Assembly: GCA_017942105.1 (NCBI GenBank)
Contig: JAGAVE010000053.1
Location: 1 to 64,000, forward strand
From: Clostridia bacterium
Lineage (GTDB): Bacteria; Bacillota; Clostridia; Oscillospirales; Acutalibacteraceae
Direction: 5' to 3'
DNA: 64,000 nt
Positions 53,065 to 61,021 of this stretch are shown one piece after another. The position numbers were made by a program, and so were the translations under genes. The notes below the pieces were generated by a model. That model saw only the letters and a program-made list of their open reading frames with translations. It searched no databases and was not told where the DNA came from. Within the stretch, counting starts at the first letter, position 1; each line of letters opens with the position of its first letter.

Positions 53065-54583
53065 TCTCTTCTTCCTCCATAGCTTTCATTTCATTTTCTT
53101 TTGCAATTGCCTCATCAATATCCCAGGCATCCTCAATTTCAACATGGTCAATATCAAAACTAATCGTAACCGTTGTTCCTTTGCCGAGAATACTGTCAAT
53201 ATTAAAGGTTCCGTTGTGCATATGAACAATCTCATCAACAACAGCAAGTCCGATTCCCGAACCGTGAACAGTCATATTAGTTTTATAAAACTTTTCTTTA
53301 ACATGAGGCAAGTCTTCAGCAGAAATACCGCAACCTGTATCTGAGACGGTTATAGTTATTTTATCATCAGAAATATCAGCGACAGTTAAAATTTTACCAC
53401 CCTGCTTCGTATACTTCAAAGCGTTGTCAAGAACATTAACGAAAACCTGCTTGATTCTGTCTGAATCACCATCCATAGGAGCAGGAAGATTCGGTGCAGT
53501 ATAAACGAGGTCAATACCTTCACGCATCGCTCTGTCCTTAAAAGCAAAAACCGTTTCATCCAATTCAGCCAGGACATCCATCTTTTCTATTTTTAAAGTC
53601 ATCCTTCCGCTCTGCATTCTTGAAAAATCCAGAAGCTCCTCAACAATACCGTTAAGCCTTGTTGATTCACTGATAATTACACCCATACCTCTCTGCATAA
53701 GCGCAGGATCAGAGTCTCCGATTTGAAGAAGCGTTTCACCCCACCCTTTAATAGCGGTAAGAGGAGTTCTAAGTTCATGCGATACAGTAGAAATAAAATC
53801 ATTTTTAATCTTATCAGACATTTTAATTTTTTCAGCCATATTGTTGATTGTATCGCATAGCTCGCCAACCTCATCTTTGTAAAGATAGTGGTCAATTCTG
53901 GCATCATAATTCCCGTCAGCAATCATTCGTGCCGTATCGTTTATCTCACGGATTGATTTAACAATAGAATTAATAAAAACAACACCTGAAATAAGCAATG
54001 ACAAAACAAGGATAACAAACACAACAACAATTATCAAATACCAGGTATTTATTTGAGCATCTATATCTTCAAGAGAAGCAATATATCTCACGGCGCCAAT
54101 TATTTCATTATTAGAATTAAAGATTGGTTTAGTTATAGCTGTAACCTTCTCGCCTGACTCCAATTCACCTGTCCATTTTGCCGTATTTTCAAAATCAGTT
54201 ATAGCTGCTTCATATTCAGGTATTTCAGCGTTTGCATTAACTGGAAAACCACTGGATGAGATAATGACACTTCCGTATCTGTCAATAATCCATACCTCAA
54301 CTGCTGACTTATCTTTAAAACTATAAATAAAACTGCGAGCTCCTTTTTCAAAAGAGGCATCATCTCCTGAATAGCTTTCGAAATATGAATCGACAGCACT
54401 ATTGGAATAATTAACCATTTTTCGGTCAACAGAATTGTAATAGTAATAACGAACCGTGTACGCAACACCAACGCATAAAACCAGCAAAAAAGCAATAACA
54501 ATAACCGTAGTCTGAACAAACCAACGCTTGGTAAGACCGTTAAACAGATTAGTTTCTTTTGCCTTCTTTTTATTTGCTGACAA
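53057..54583 (-). CDS. Membrane sensor histidine kinase
   Basis: About 508 aa. Helix at about 25-48, an extracellular sensor domain of about 130 residues, a second helix (IVVVFVILVLSLLISGVVF), HAMP (RMIADGNYDARID), HisKA with the phospho-His in STVSHELRTPL, and a HATPase domain (NVLDNALKYTKQGGK, DTGCGIS, GSGIGLAVVDE). The layout is close to WalK/PhoR-type kinases, without a PAS domain. A GGAGGT site sits seven bases before a TTG at 54583 and too close to an ATG at 54598, so TTG is the likely start. Partner of the upstream response regulator. Confidence 0.94.
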   Translation of the reverse strand: MSANKKKAKETNLFNGLTKRWFVQTTVIVIAFLLVLCVGVAYTVRYYYYNSVDRKMVNYSNSAVDSYFESYSGDDASFEKGARSFIYSFKDKSAVEVWIIDRYGSVIISSSGFPVNANAEIPEYEAAITDFENTAKWTGELESGEKVTAITKPIFNSNNEIIGAVRYIASLEDIDAQINTWYLIIVVVFVILVLSLLISGVVFINSIVKSIREINDTARMIADGNYDARIDHYLYKDEVGELCDTINNMAEKIKMSDKIKNDFISTVSHELRTPLTAIKGWGETLLQIGDSDPALMQRGMGVIISESTRLNGIVEELLDFSRMQSGRMTLKIEKMDVLAELDETVFAFKDRAMREGIDLVYTAPNLPAPMDGDSDRIKQVFVNVLDNALKYTKQGGKILTVADISDDKITITVSDTGCGISAEDLPHVKEKFYKTNMTVHGSGIGLAVVDEIVHMHNGTFNIDSILGKGTTVTISFDIDHVEIEDAWDIDEAIAKENEMKAMEEEENA

Positions 54584-54619
54584 CGCGTACACCTCCATCT
54601 ATGTAAATTAACTAAGCTT

Positions 54620-55321
54620 TCATACCCATTTATATCCGAGACCCCAGATTGTAAGCAAATGTTTAGGATTAGACGGATCTTCTTCTATCTTTTTTCTGAC
54701 TCTTCTTATGTTAACATCTACGATTTTCTCTTCACCGTAATAATCTGCGCCCCAGACATAATTCAGTATATCCGTTCTTCCCAAAGCAGTACCTTGGTTC
54801 TTGAAGAAATACTCAAGAATCTGGAATTCAACCTGAGTGATATCAATATAAACACCATTCTTTGTAAGTGAACGGCTCTTACAATCAAGTACGAACGGGC
54901 CGGTAGTGATTATATTATCATCAGACGGATCGGCGGATTTTACCGCAGAAACTCTTCTTGCAAGGGCGTCAACTCTCGCAGTAAATTCCGAGGGAGAAAA
55001 AGGTTTTGTTATATAATCATCAGCTCCCAAAAGCAAACCCGTTACCTTATCCATCTCCTGAGTTTTTGCTGTGAGCATAACGATACCAATATTGTTACTC
55101 ATATTTCTGAGTTTCTTACAAAGCTCAAGACCGTCCATACGAGGCATCATAATATCGAGAACGGCTATTTTAATTGAATCGCTTTCGAGCTGGTATTTTT
55201 CATAGGCATCCTGACCGTCAAAAGCTTCAACAACATCATAACCGGCTCTTAAGAGGTTTATTACTATAAATTCACGGATCGGCGCCTCATCTTCGGCAAC
55301 TAAGATTTTAACCTTATTCAT
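54620..55321 (-). CDS. OmpR-family response regulator
   Basis: A 233-aa regulator: receiver domain with VAEDEAP, the phospho-acceptor Asp in LDIMMPRMDG and TKPFSPSE, then a winged-helix DNA-binding domain (LTKNGVYIDITQVEFQILEY ... VDVNIRRVRKKIEE). I use the ATG at 55321, which has GGAGGG ten bases upstream, over the ATG six codons earlier. It is transcribed after a lipoprotein gene and before its cognate kinase. Confidence 0.95.
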   Translation of the reverse strand: MNKVKILVAEDEAPIREFIVINLLRAGYDVVEAFDGQDAYEKYQLESDSIKIAVLDIMMPRMDGLELCKKLRNMSNNIGIVMLTAKTQEMDKVTGLLLGADDYITKPFSPSEFTARVDALARRVSAVKSADPSDDNIITTGPFVLDCKSRSLTKNGVYIDITQVEFQILEYFFKNQGTALGRTDILNYVWGADYYGEEKIVDVNIRRVRKKIEEDPSNPKHLLTIWGLGYKWV

Positions 55322-55322
55322 A

Positions 55323-56717
55323 TCATCTTGTCCCTCCAAAATCAGTAAAAATTAAATATTCTGCAAGCCATTCCTGAGTTATACCAAACCTTTCACCTTC
55401 GGCAGTAATCTGATACACAAAGGTTTTGGTAGATGTTGTTTTCAAAATCTCATAACCTGAGTATTTACTCTTGCCTGCAGTATCAGAGTTATCATAGGCA
55501 TATACACTGAAAAGCAAATCTCCGATATTGCTGCCTGAAGCATTCCATCGGTAATAATCCCACTGACCGTCATTTCCCGAAACAGTAATTCGTCCTACCC
55601 AACTACTCTTGATATTAAGCATATAACCAAGATAATTATTAACTATTGAATACTGAACGGGAGTGAACTTTCCGTTTCTGTATTTCACCCATTTAGTGAA
55701 ATACATTTTAGTTACAGGATTATTATCTGAAGTAACAGTTGATGATGAAATCGAATTATCGGTAGTTGTTACAACAGAGCCCGGCATTTCGACACTGGTC
55801 GGTATTTCCAGATAGCCGTCATTATCAACATCGTAAGATACGATTCTGACATTCCTCCAAGTAAGCAAGGTCGATTGTGAAGGAATATCAAACAAGGGTG
55901 AAAGAAGCTTATTAGTTTCATCATCCCAATACACAATCTCGGTAATAGATTCATTCTGACCTTTGTTCGCTTCAATATAAATCGTGTTAGTATCACGGAT
56001 CGTCTCATACGAGACAGAGGCATATGAAGAAATATTTCCATCAATTGGAGTCTCACCGATTAATGATAATGAATTACTGTTTCTGTCAAAACTGTAAACT
56101 CGGGCAAAAGCAGAACGTTGCTCAGGCAACGACGCATCAACAGTTAAAGCCAGCACATCCTGAAATCCGTCACTATTTACATCGATAACTTCAAAATGAG
56201 TATATGAAAAGGTTGATTTCTGCGAAAACACTGAACCTTCAAAAGAATATTCACAAAACACCTTGTTGGTTTTACTTGAATAAATCGGCCATCCGATCAA
56301 AAGCTCTGAAACACCGTCAACATTGAGATCAGTTATCAATACTTTATCAACTGTGCCACCAAGACCTTTAAGTGTAGCGACATACTTCCATTCTTCACCG
56401 CTGAACTCAAAATACGAAATCTGTGCCGTTTCGGGACTATCTTCAAGAGCATAGAAAACCACCGCCTCTTCAAACCCATCGGAATCAAAATCATAGGTAA
56501 GAAACGACGACTGTAAATCGCCTGTTTCGGGCGTCAACAAAAAATACTTCTGATTAACAGTAGATTCAAAAGCGTCCTGCAAAGCCTGATAGTTACCGAA
56601 AAGCCTTGGAGGTCGTATCAAATTTTCAAGATTTGAAAAACGAAAGGAACAGCCGGAAAGTGAAAAAAGAATCGCAAGTATAATCAGAAATGAAATATAC
56701 ATTTTGAACTTTCTCAA
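55323..56717 (-). CDS. Lipoprotein with VCBS/FG-GAP-like repeats
   Basis: A 464-aa lipoprotein (hydrophobic signal followed by lipobox LSGC). The mature protein carries recurring acidic strand-loop units of the type DFDSDGFEEAVVFY, DLNVDGVSELLIG, DVNSDGFQDVLAL and DVDNDGYLEIPT, which are FG-GAP/VCBS-like calcium-binding beta-propeller blades. The gene starts with TTG, seven bases after GGAGGT. It is the first gene before a two-component system, so it may be an extracellular accessory sensor for it, but this is inference. Confidence 0.88.
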   Translation of the reverse strand: MRKFKMYISFLIILAILFSLSGCSFRFSNLENLIRPPRLFGNYQALQDAFESTVNQKYFLLTPETGDLQSSFLTYDFDSDGFEEAVVFYALEDSPETAQISYFEFSGEEWKYVATLKGLGGTVDKVLITDLNVDGVSELLIGWPIYSSKTNKVFCEYSFEGSVFSQKSTFSYTHFEVIDVNSDGFQDVLALTVDASLPEQRSAFARVYSFDRNSNSLSLIGETPIDGNISSYASVSYETIRDTNTIYIEANKGQNESITEIVYWDDETNKLLSPLFDIPSQSTLLTWRNVRIVSYDVDNDGYLEIPTSVEMPGSVVTTTDNSISSSTVTSDNNPVTKMYFTKWVKYRNGKFTPVQYSIVNNYLGYMLNIKSSWVGRITVSGNDGQWDYYRWNASGSNIGDLLFSVYAYDNSDTAGKSKYSGYEILKTTSTKTFVYQITAEGERFGITQEWLAEYLIFTDFGGTR

Positions 56718-56763
56718 GCTTACACCTCCCGAATATATAGTAAACCATAATATTTTTCATATT

Positions 56764-56793
56764 ATTATAACACAAAGCAAACGAAATTTACAA
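56764..56793 (-). promoter_or_regulatory. Promoter upstream of the lipoprotein and two-component system
   Basis: On the minus strand TTGTAA (-35, 56788-56793), an 18-base spacer, then a perfect TATAAT (-10, 56764-56769), about 46 bases before the TTG start. It follows the terminator of cdaR, so it begins the long leftward run that reaches rsgA. Confidence 0.75.
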
Positions 56794-56840
56794 CTAAAAA
56801 ATAGAATATTTATTAAAAAAATATTAATTATAATAAAGGT

Positions 56841-56869
56841 AAAAGACAAGAGAGAATCCCTTGTCTTTT
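56841..56869 (-). terminator. Intrinsic terminator after cdaR
   Basis: AAAAGACAAG at 56841-56850 pairs with CTTGTCTTTT at 56860-56869 around a nine-base loop. On the minus strand the stem's own T run and the downstream ACCTTTATT serve as the tail. It starts about 20 bases after the cdaR stop. Confidence 0.75.
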
Positions 56870-56890
56870 AGTTCTGAAAACAGAAATATT

Positions 56891-57961
56891 CTATTGAATC
56901 GGCCAAATGATATTCATAGACTCAGTTGTTACTTCCTTAATCACTACATGAACATCAAAACCGTTATTTGCATCAAGGAAAATCACGCCCTTTAAATCAG
57001 TCGGATAAACAGTAAAATCACGGTTAGTCGCAGTTATCTTTGAAAACGGTATTTCACCAATCATAATCTCATCCGAATACTTTGAAGCAAGCTCAGGCAA
57101 AACACCTATTCTTACTCTTTGAGGGCTTATGGTATAACTCAGCATATTACCGTAACCATTCGGCAAATCCGTTATGGTTACCGTAGGTCTTACATACAAT
57201 TCCTTGTATATAGGCACTTCAATTTCAAGATTCAAATCTTTATACTTAACACCGCTGACTTCAACATACTTCAGCTCCTCATCGTCCAGAGCACGACCGG
57301 CACTTGTATTGAAGGAAAGCTTTCCGTTAACCTTTGTGCTTTCTTTCAGCTCCTCACCGGGATTGAGATAAAGTGAAACATTATTTATTTTATCAATCTG
57401 TGTTTTAGGTCCTGTCAGCTTTAGCTTCTGAGAGAAAGAAATCATACTCCTGTCGAAGATATAACCGTCAGCAGCGATGTTACCTTCTTCTTCTTTTTCA
57501 ATTACAAAATTAACAGGAATTTCAACAGTTACTTTTTGGTCGAAATATACATTGATATGCTCGGCCGACAAGCTTATTATTTCAAACTCTGCATCTTTAT
57601 TTTTGGGTTCAACCTTAATTGCAAGAGCCTTCTCTCCTGCCGAATCAACATATGCAGTCTCCGCCTCAACAATAAAATCCTCAGGTTTAATTTTATTGTT
57701 TCCGACCTCATATCGTTTACCTTGAATTGTTATGTCAATCGTGAATTCTTTTTCACCGAAGCGTTCAAGTTTATAGGTATCTTCAGCCATAGTTCCTTCC
57801 AAATTAATTACTACCGGTACTTTCTCAATCTTAGTTTCAATAATCGGAGTGAATTCAAGAGCAACAACAATCCAGAAAATAAAAGCAAGCACGACAGAAA
57901 AAACGACGAGAAATTTAGTATTTGAAAAAAGTCCTCTGAGATTAAGCAGCCGTTTAATCAT
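56891..57961 (-). CDS. cdaR: YbbR-domain protein, c-di-AMP regulator CdaR
   Basis: A 356-aa protein with one N-terminal membrane helix (LVVFSVVLAFIFWIVVALEF) and an extracellular part of about three to four YbbR repeats, recognisable by the TVEIPVNFV, KLTGPKTQID and LEIEVPIY strands. CdaR binds and tunes the adenylyl cyclase CdaA. It overlaps cdaA by four bases. The next gene in B. subtilis, glmM, is not present downstream. Confidence 0.92.
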   Translation of the reverse strand: MIKRLLNLRGLFSNTKFLVVFSVVLAFIFWIVVALEFTPIIETKIEKVPVVINLEGTMAEDTYKLERFGEKEFTIDITIQGKRYEVGNNKIKPEDFIVEAETAYVDSAGEKALAIKVEPKNKDAEFEIISLSAEHINVYFDQKVTVEIPVNFVIEKEEEGNIAADGYIFDRSMISFSQKLKLTGPKTQIDKINNVSLYLNPGEELKESTKVNGKLSFNTSAGRALDDEELKYVEVSGVKYKDLNLEIEVPIYKELYVRPTVTITDLPNGYGNMLSYTISPQRVRIGVLPELASKYSDEIMIGEIPFSKITATNRDFTVYPTDLKGVIFLDANNGFDVHVVIKEVTTESMNIIWPIQ

Positions 57962-58860
57962 TTTTTATCCTTACCTTTCACATGTTTAATAAGCTTAACA
58001 ATTTTCTTGCTGATTACGCCCTTTGCCATATTCTCTTTCTGCGGAAGAATGTATGTCAATAATTTCTCCATAAGTACACCATCAGAAACGCCTCTGTGCA
58101 GTGTTCCGTCATGAGCTATTGATATTTTACCCGTTTCTTCGGAAACAACAACCGCAATGGCGTCGCTTTTCTCAGTAATACCTAAGGCAGCTCTGTGTCG
58201 CGTTCCGAGATGGGTTGTAAGCATATCTTTATCTGTCAGCGGAAGAATACATCCTGCCGCATAAGCTCTGCCATCTCTTATAACCAAGCCGCCGTCGTGC
58301 AAGGGTGAGTTGGGATAGAAAATACTTCCGATGTGATCACGGGTAACCTTCGCATCAATAACCGTTCCCGTTTTAATAACATCACCAATCATTGTCTCTC
58401 TTTCAAATACAATCAAAGCTCCTATTCTTTTGTCACTCATCTCAGTGCAAGCCTTGCAAACTTCAAGTACGGCCGCTTTCTTTCTTTCATACATAGAATC
58501 GCCTTGCTGGGCTCCGAAAAGATTGAAAAAAGCAAAGTTTCTGCGTCCCATTGTTTCAAGTCCGTGTCTGATTTCAGGTGAAAACAGGATAATAAGAACA
58601 ATAATAAAATCAGACAGTAGAGTTTTGAAAAGAAAAGAACTCGCGTGCATATTGAGCATATTGATAATAAAATACAATACACCTACAACAAGTAATCCTT
58701 TGACAATCTGAATACCTCTCGTTTCTTTCAACATCTTAATAACGCTGAATATAACAAATGCAACGAGTAGTATATCAATAAAATCCGTAAATTCGAACAT
58801 TGAGAAAACAGACAGAAGTCTGTCCCAAAGCAATCCGAAATTATCCAACTTTTCAGACAT
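57958..58860 (-). CDS. cdaA: Diadenylate cyclase CdaA
   Basis: A 300-aa enzyme with three N-terminal membrane helices (about 20-90) and a DAC (DisA_N) domain making c-di-AMP from two ATP. Catalytic motifs: SPLHDGGLVIRDG and GTRHRAALGI (RHR). The usual DGA triplet is DGG here. A C-terminal basic tail follows. The RHR motif and DGx metal-binding Asp are kept, so activity is likely. A strong sigma-A promoter is directly upstream. Confidence 0.95.
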   Translation of the reverse strand: MSEKLDNFGLLWDRLLSVFSMFEFTDFIDILLVAFVIFSVIKMLKETRGIQIVKGLLVVGVLYFIINMLNMHASSFLFKTLLSDFIIVLIILFSPEIRHGLETMGRRNFAFFNLFGAQQGDSMYERKKAAVLEVCKACTEMSDKRIGALIVFERETMIGDVIKTGTVIDAKVTRDHIGSIFYPNSPLHDGGLVIRDGRAYAAGCILPLTDKDMLTTHLGTRHRAALGITEKSDAIAVVVSEETGKISIAHDGTLHRGVSDGVLMEKLLTYILPQKENMAKGVISKKIVKLIKHVKGKDKK

Positions 58861-58891
58861 AAAAATTCACCCTAATTTTTATTATTCTATA

Positions 58892-58920
58892 ATTTTAACA
58901 CACTTTACTAATTTAATCAA
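58892..58920 (-). promoter_or_regulatory. Sigma-A-type promoter of cdaA-cdaR
   Basis: On the minus strand TTGATT (-35, 58915-58920), 17 bases, TAAAAT (-10, 58892-58897). The -35 overlaps the last codons and stop of ispF, and the -10 is about 32 bases before the cdaA ATG. Confidence 0.75.
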
Positions 58921-59380
58921 GTAATGAAATGCAATGAGCGGAGATACCTTCTCCTGAACCGGTAAATCCAAGTTTTTCTTCCGTTGTCGCCTTAACATTA
59001 ACGCAGTCAACAGAAATCCCAAGAGCATCAGCGATTTTAGTTCTCATTCCGTCTATATATGGTCGCATCTTGGGTTGCTGAGCAATTATCGTCGCGTCTA
59101 TATTTATAGGTTTGAATCCTGCATCATTAATTCTTTTAACGACAGCTTTTAAAAGCAACAAGCTGTCAGCATCTTTAAAAGCAGGGTCAGAATCAGGAAA
59201 CATTGCACCGATATCACCCATAGCAGCGGCACCAAGCAAAGAGTCACTTATAGCGTGAAGAAGAACATCAGCATCAGAATGACCGAGAAGCCCCTTTTCG
59301 TAAGGTATATCTACCCCACCTAAAATTAGTTTTCTTCCCTCAACAAGTCTATGGACATCGTATCCATGGCCTATTCTCAT
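58913..59380 (-). CDS. ispF: 2-C-methyl-D-erythritol 2,4-cyclodiphosphate synthase
   Basis: A 155-aa trimeric enzyme of the MEP isoprenoid pathway. Metal ligands appear in GYDVHRL and [14 protein letters not shown]; substrate-binding segments [11 protein letters not shown] and the C-terminal [17 protein letters not shown] are conserved. Length is normal. It overlaps the Toprim gene by four bases. Use of MEP rather than mevalonate fits Clostridia. Confidence 0.97.
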   Translation of the reverse strand: MRIGHGYDVHRLVEGRKLILGGVDIPYEKGLLGHSDADVLLHAISDSLLGAAAMGDIGAMFPDSDPAFKDADSLLLLKAVVKRINDAGFKPINIDATIIAQQPKMRPYIDGMRTKIADALGISVDCVNVKATTEEKLGFTGSGEGISAHCISLLD

Positions 59381-59976
59381 AAAATAACCTCCTTGCTTTT
59401 CAAAACCGCTGTTTTATATTCATCATAAGTCATAATAGAATTAATAACATCAAGTAGACCTTTTGTACCAAGTCTTTCGGGCAAATTAAGATATTTCAGA
59501 AGCTTCAAACGGGCACTTTTGCTCTCAGGCATTCCGCTAAGACCGTCCTCAAATAAGTCCAGCTTACTTACCGTACGCCGATCATATGTATCAGATGCCA
59601 AACAAGAAACACCCGCCTTACTGAGTGCATCAATAATTACCTCCTGCGGCATCCCCTCAACTCCCAGTTTACCTTCCTTTGAAGCAGTTTCTTTCCGCTT
59701 CTCTTTTCCGTATAAATCAGGAATATACGCATTGGAGATATATTCATTCGGAATTATCGACGAAATGAAATTTCGTATCAGAAAACCTGCCGAGTCACTA
59801 TCAGTCAGAATAACCAGACCCTTCTTTTCCGCAAGCATTCTCAACAGTTTTTGTTTGTCCTTATTTTTAAATATTCCGAAACCTTCGGTATCAATCACAA
59901 CACCATCAATTATAGAAGAAAGCTTGATCTTATCATACTTGCCTTCAACAACAACAATCTTATCAACTTTGATCAT
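59377..59976 (-). CDS. Toprim protein with DUF4093, RNase M5-like
   Basis: A 199-aa protein. The N-terminal Toprim domain has the catalytic Glu in [12 protein letters not shown] and the DxD in [12 protein letters not shown]. The C-terminal half matches the DUF4093 extension. It resembles RNase M5 (RnmV), which matures 5S rRNA, but DUF4093 proteins form a separate branch whose substrate is not established to my knowledge. It overlaps holA and ispF by four bases. Confidence 0.85.
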   Translation of the reverse strand: MIKVDKIVVVEGKYDKIKLSSIIDGVVIDTEGFGIFKNKDKQKLLRMLAEKKGLVILTDSDSAGFLIRNFISSIIPNEYISNAYIPDLYGKEKRKETASKEGKLGVEGMPQEVIIDALSKAGVSCLASDTYDRRTVSKLDLFEDGLSGMPESKSARLKLLKYLNLPERLGTKGLLDVINSIMTYDEYKTAVLKSKEVIL

Positions 59977-61019
59977 ACTTTTTCACCGTTCGAAACCAAC
60001 AAAAGCTTTGTAATCGTCTGTTCAAGAACCAGTCTGCCGTCAGTTGAGGAAGATTTAAGCATAGTATCAGCTTCAGACAAAACTTCCAGAAAACTTCTCA
60101 ACTGTTTCATTGAATACTTGGAAACTGTTTTTCCAGCGTTTATCAGACGAAACTCTTTGTTTCTGTAATTAAAATCATCTGCCGCATCAACAGCACGCTT
60201 TCCCCCCGATATATATACCTTAGCTCTATACATATCAACATAAGAAGTTATTATTGCTCCAAGGATATTTATAGGCTCTTCCTTCATTGAAAACAGGGTG
60301 TCAAGAATGGCCATAGCTGTATCGCAATTGTTTGCAAACAAAGCCTTCGTTAAATCAAAAGCTCTTGCCTGCATACTTTTTACAACTACAGCATCTATAT
60401 CAGCTTTTGTAATATTGCCGTCTCTTTTATAAGCGCAGATTTTCTCAAGCTCATTGAGAACAACACTCATATCATCGCCGATTATAGAAAGAAGGTAGTT
60501 AGCTTCGGAAAAATTGAAAGTACATCCTCTCTCTTTTGCACCCTTATCTATTAGCTTTACCAGTTGCTGGGATGTAAAATGTCTGAAGTCAACAACCGTT
60601 CCGTATTTCTCAAAGCAACCTATCACCTTTTTACACTTTGCATTTTTTGAATTGATGTTCAATGTAGGCAAAGAAACAAGCATAATCGTCGTTTCCGGAA
60701 TATCCTTAATTATGTTCTCGAGCTTTGAAAAATCATCATCATTCAAACAGTCAATAGGTAAATCTTTTATAAGCAAACAGGCATATTCACTCATCATAGG
60801 CAGTGATTCAGCCGCAATAGCAACTTCATCAAAATTCAAAGCTTTGCCGTCATACAAATGAAGGTTGAAATCAGAAAAAGCAGGTTCAACAATCTTTTTT
60901 TCTAAAACAGCAGTATAATGCTTAACAAGATACTTCTCTTCACCGTAAAGTAAATACACATTGGAAAATTCAGATGCTTTGATCTGTTGTTTAAGCTCAT
61001 TTTCAGTTAAAACAGGCAT
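59973..61019 (-). CDS. holA: DNA polymerase III delta subunit
   Basis: A 348-aa clamp-loader subunit. The AAA-like N-terminal domain has VYLLYGEEKYLVKHY; the middle has TTIMLVSLPTLN; and the C-terminal helical collar includes LNELEKICAYKRDG. GGAGG lies seven bases before the ATG at 61019, which I prefer to the GTG one codon earlier that overlaps the comEC stop. The comEC-holA order is common in Firmicutes. Confidence 0.95.
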   Translation of the reverse strand: MPVLTENELKQQIKASEFSNVYLLYGEEKYLVKHYTAVLEKKIVEPAFSDFNLHLYDGKALNFDEVAIAAESLPMMSEYACLLIKDLPIDCLNDDDFSKLENIIKDIPETTIMLVSLPTLNINSKNAKCKKVIGCFEKYGTVVDFRHFTSQQLVKLIDKGAKERGCTFNFSEANYLLSIIGDDMSVVLNELEKICAYKRDGNITKADIDAVVVKSMQARAFDLTKALFANNCDTAMAILDTLFSMKEEPINILGAIITSYVDMYRAKVYISGGKRAVDAADDFNYRNKEFRLINAGKTVSKYSMKQLRSFLEVLSEADTMLKSSSTDGRLVLEQTITKLLLVSNGEKV

Positions 61020-61021
61020 CA

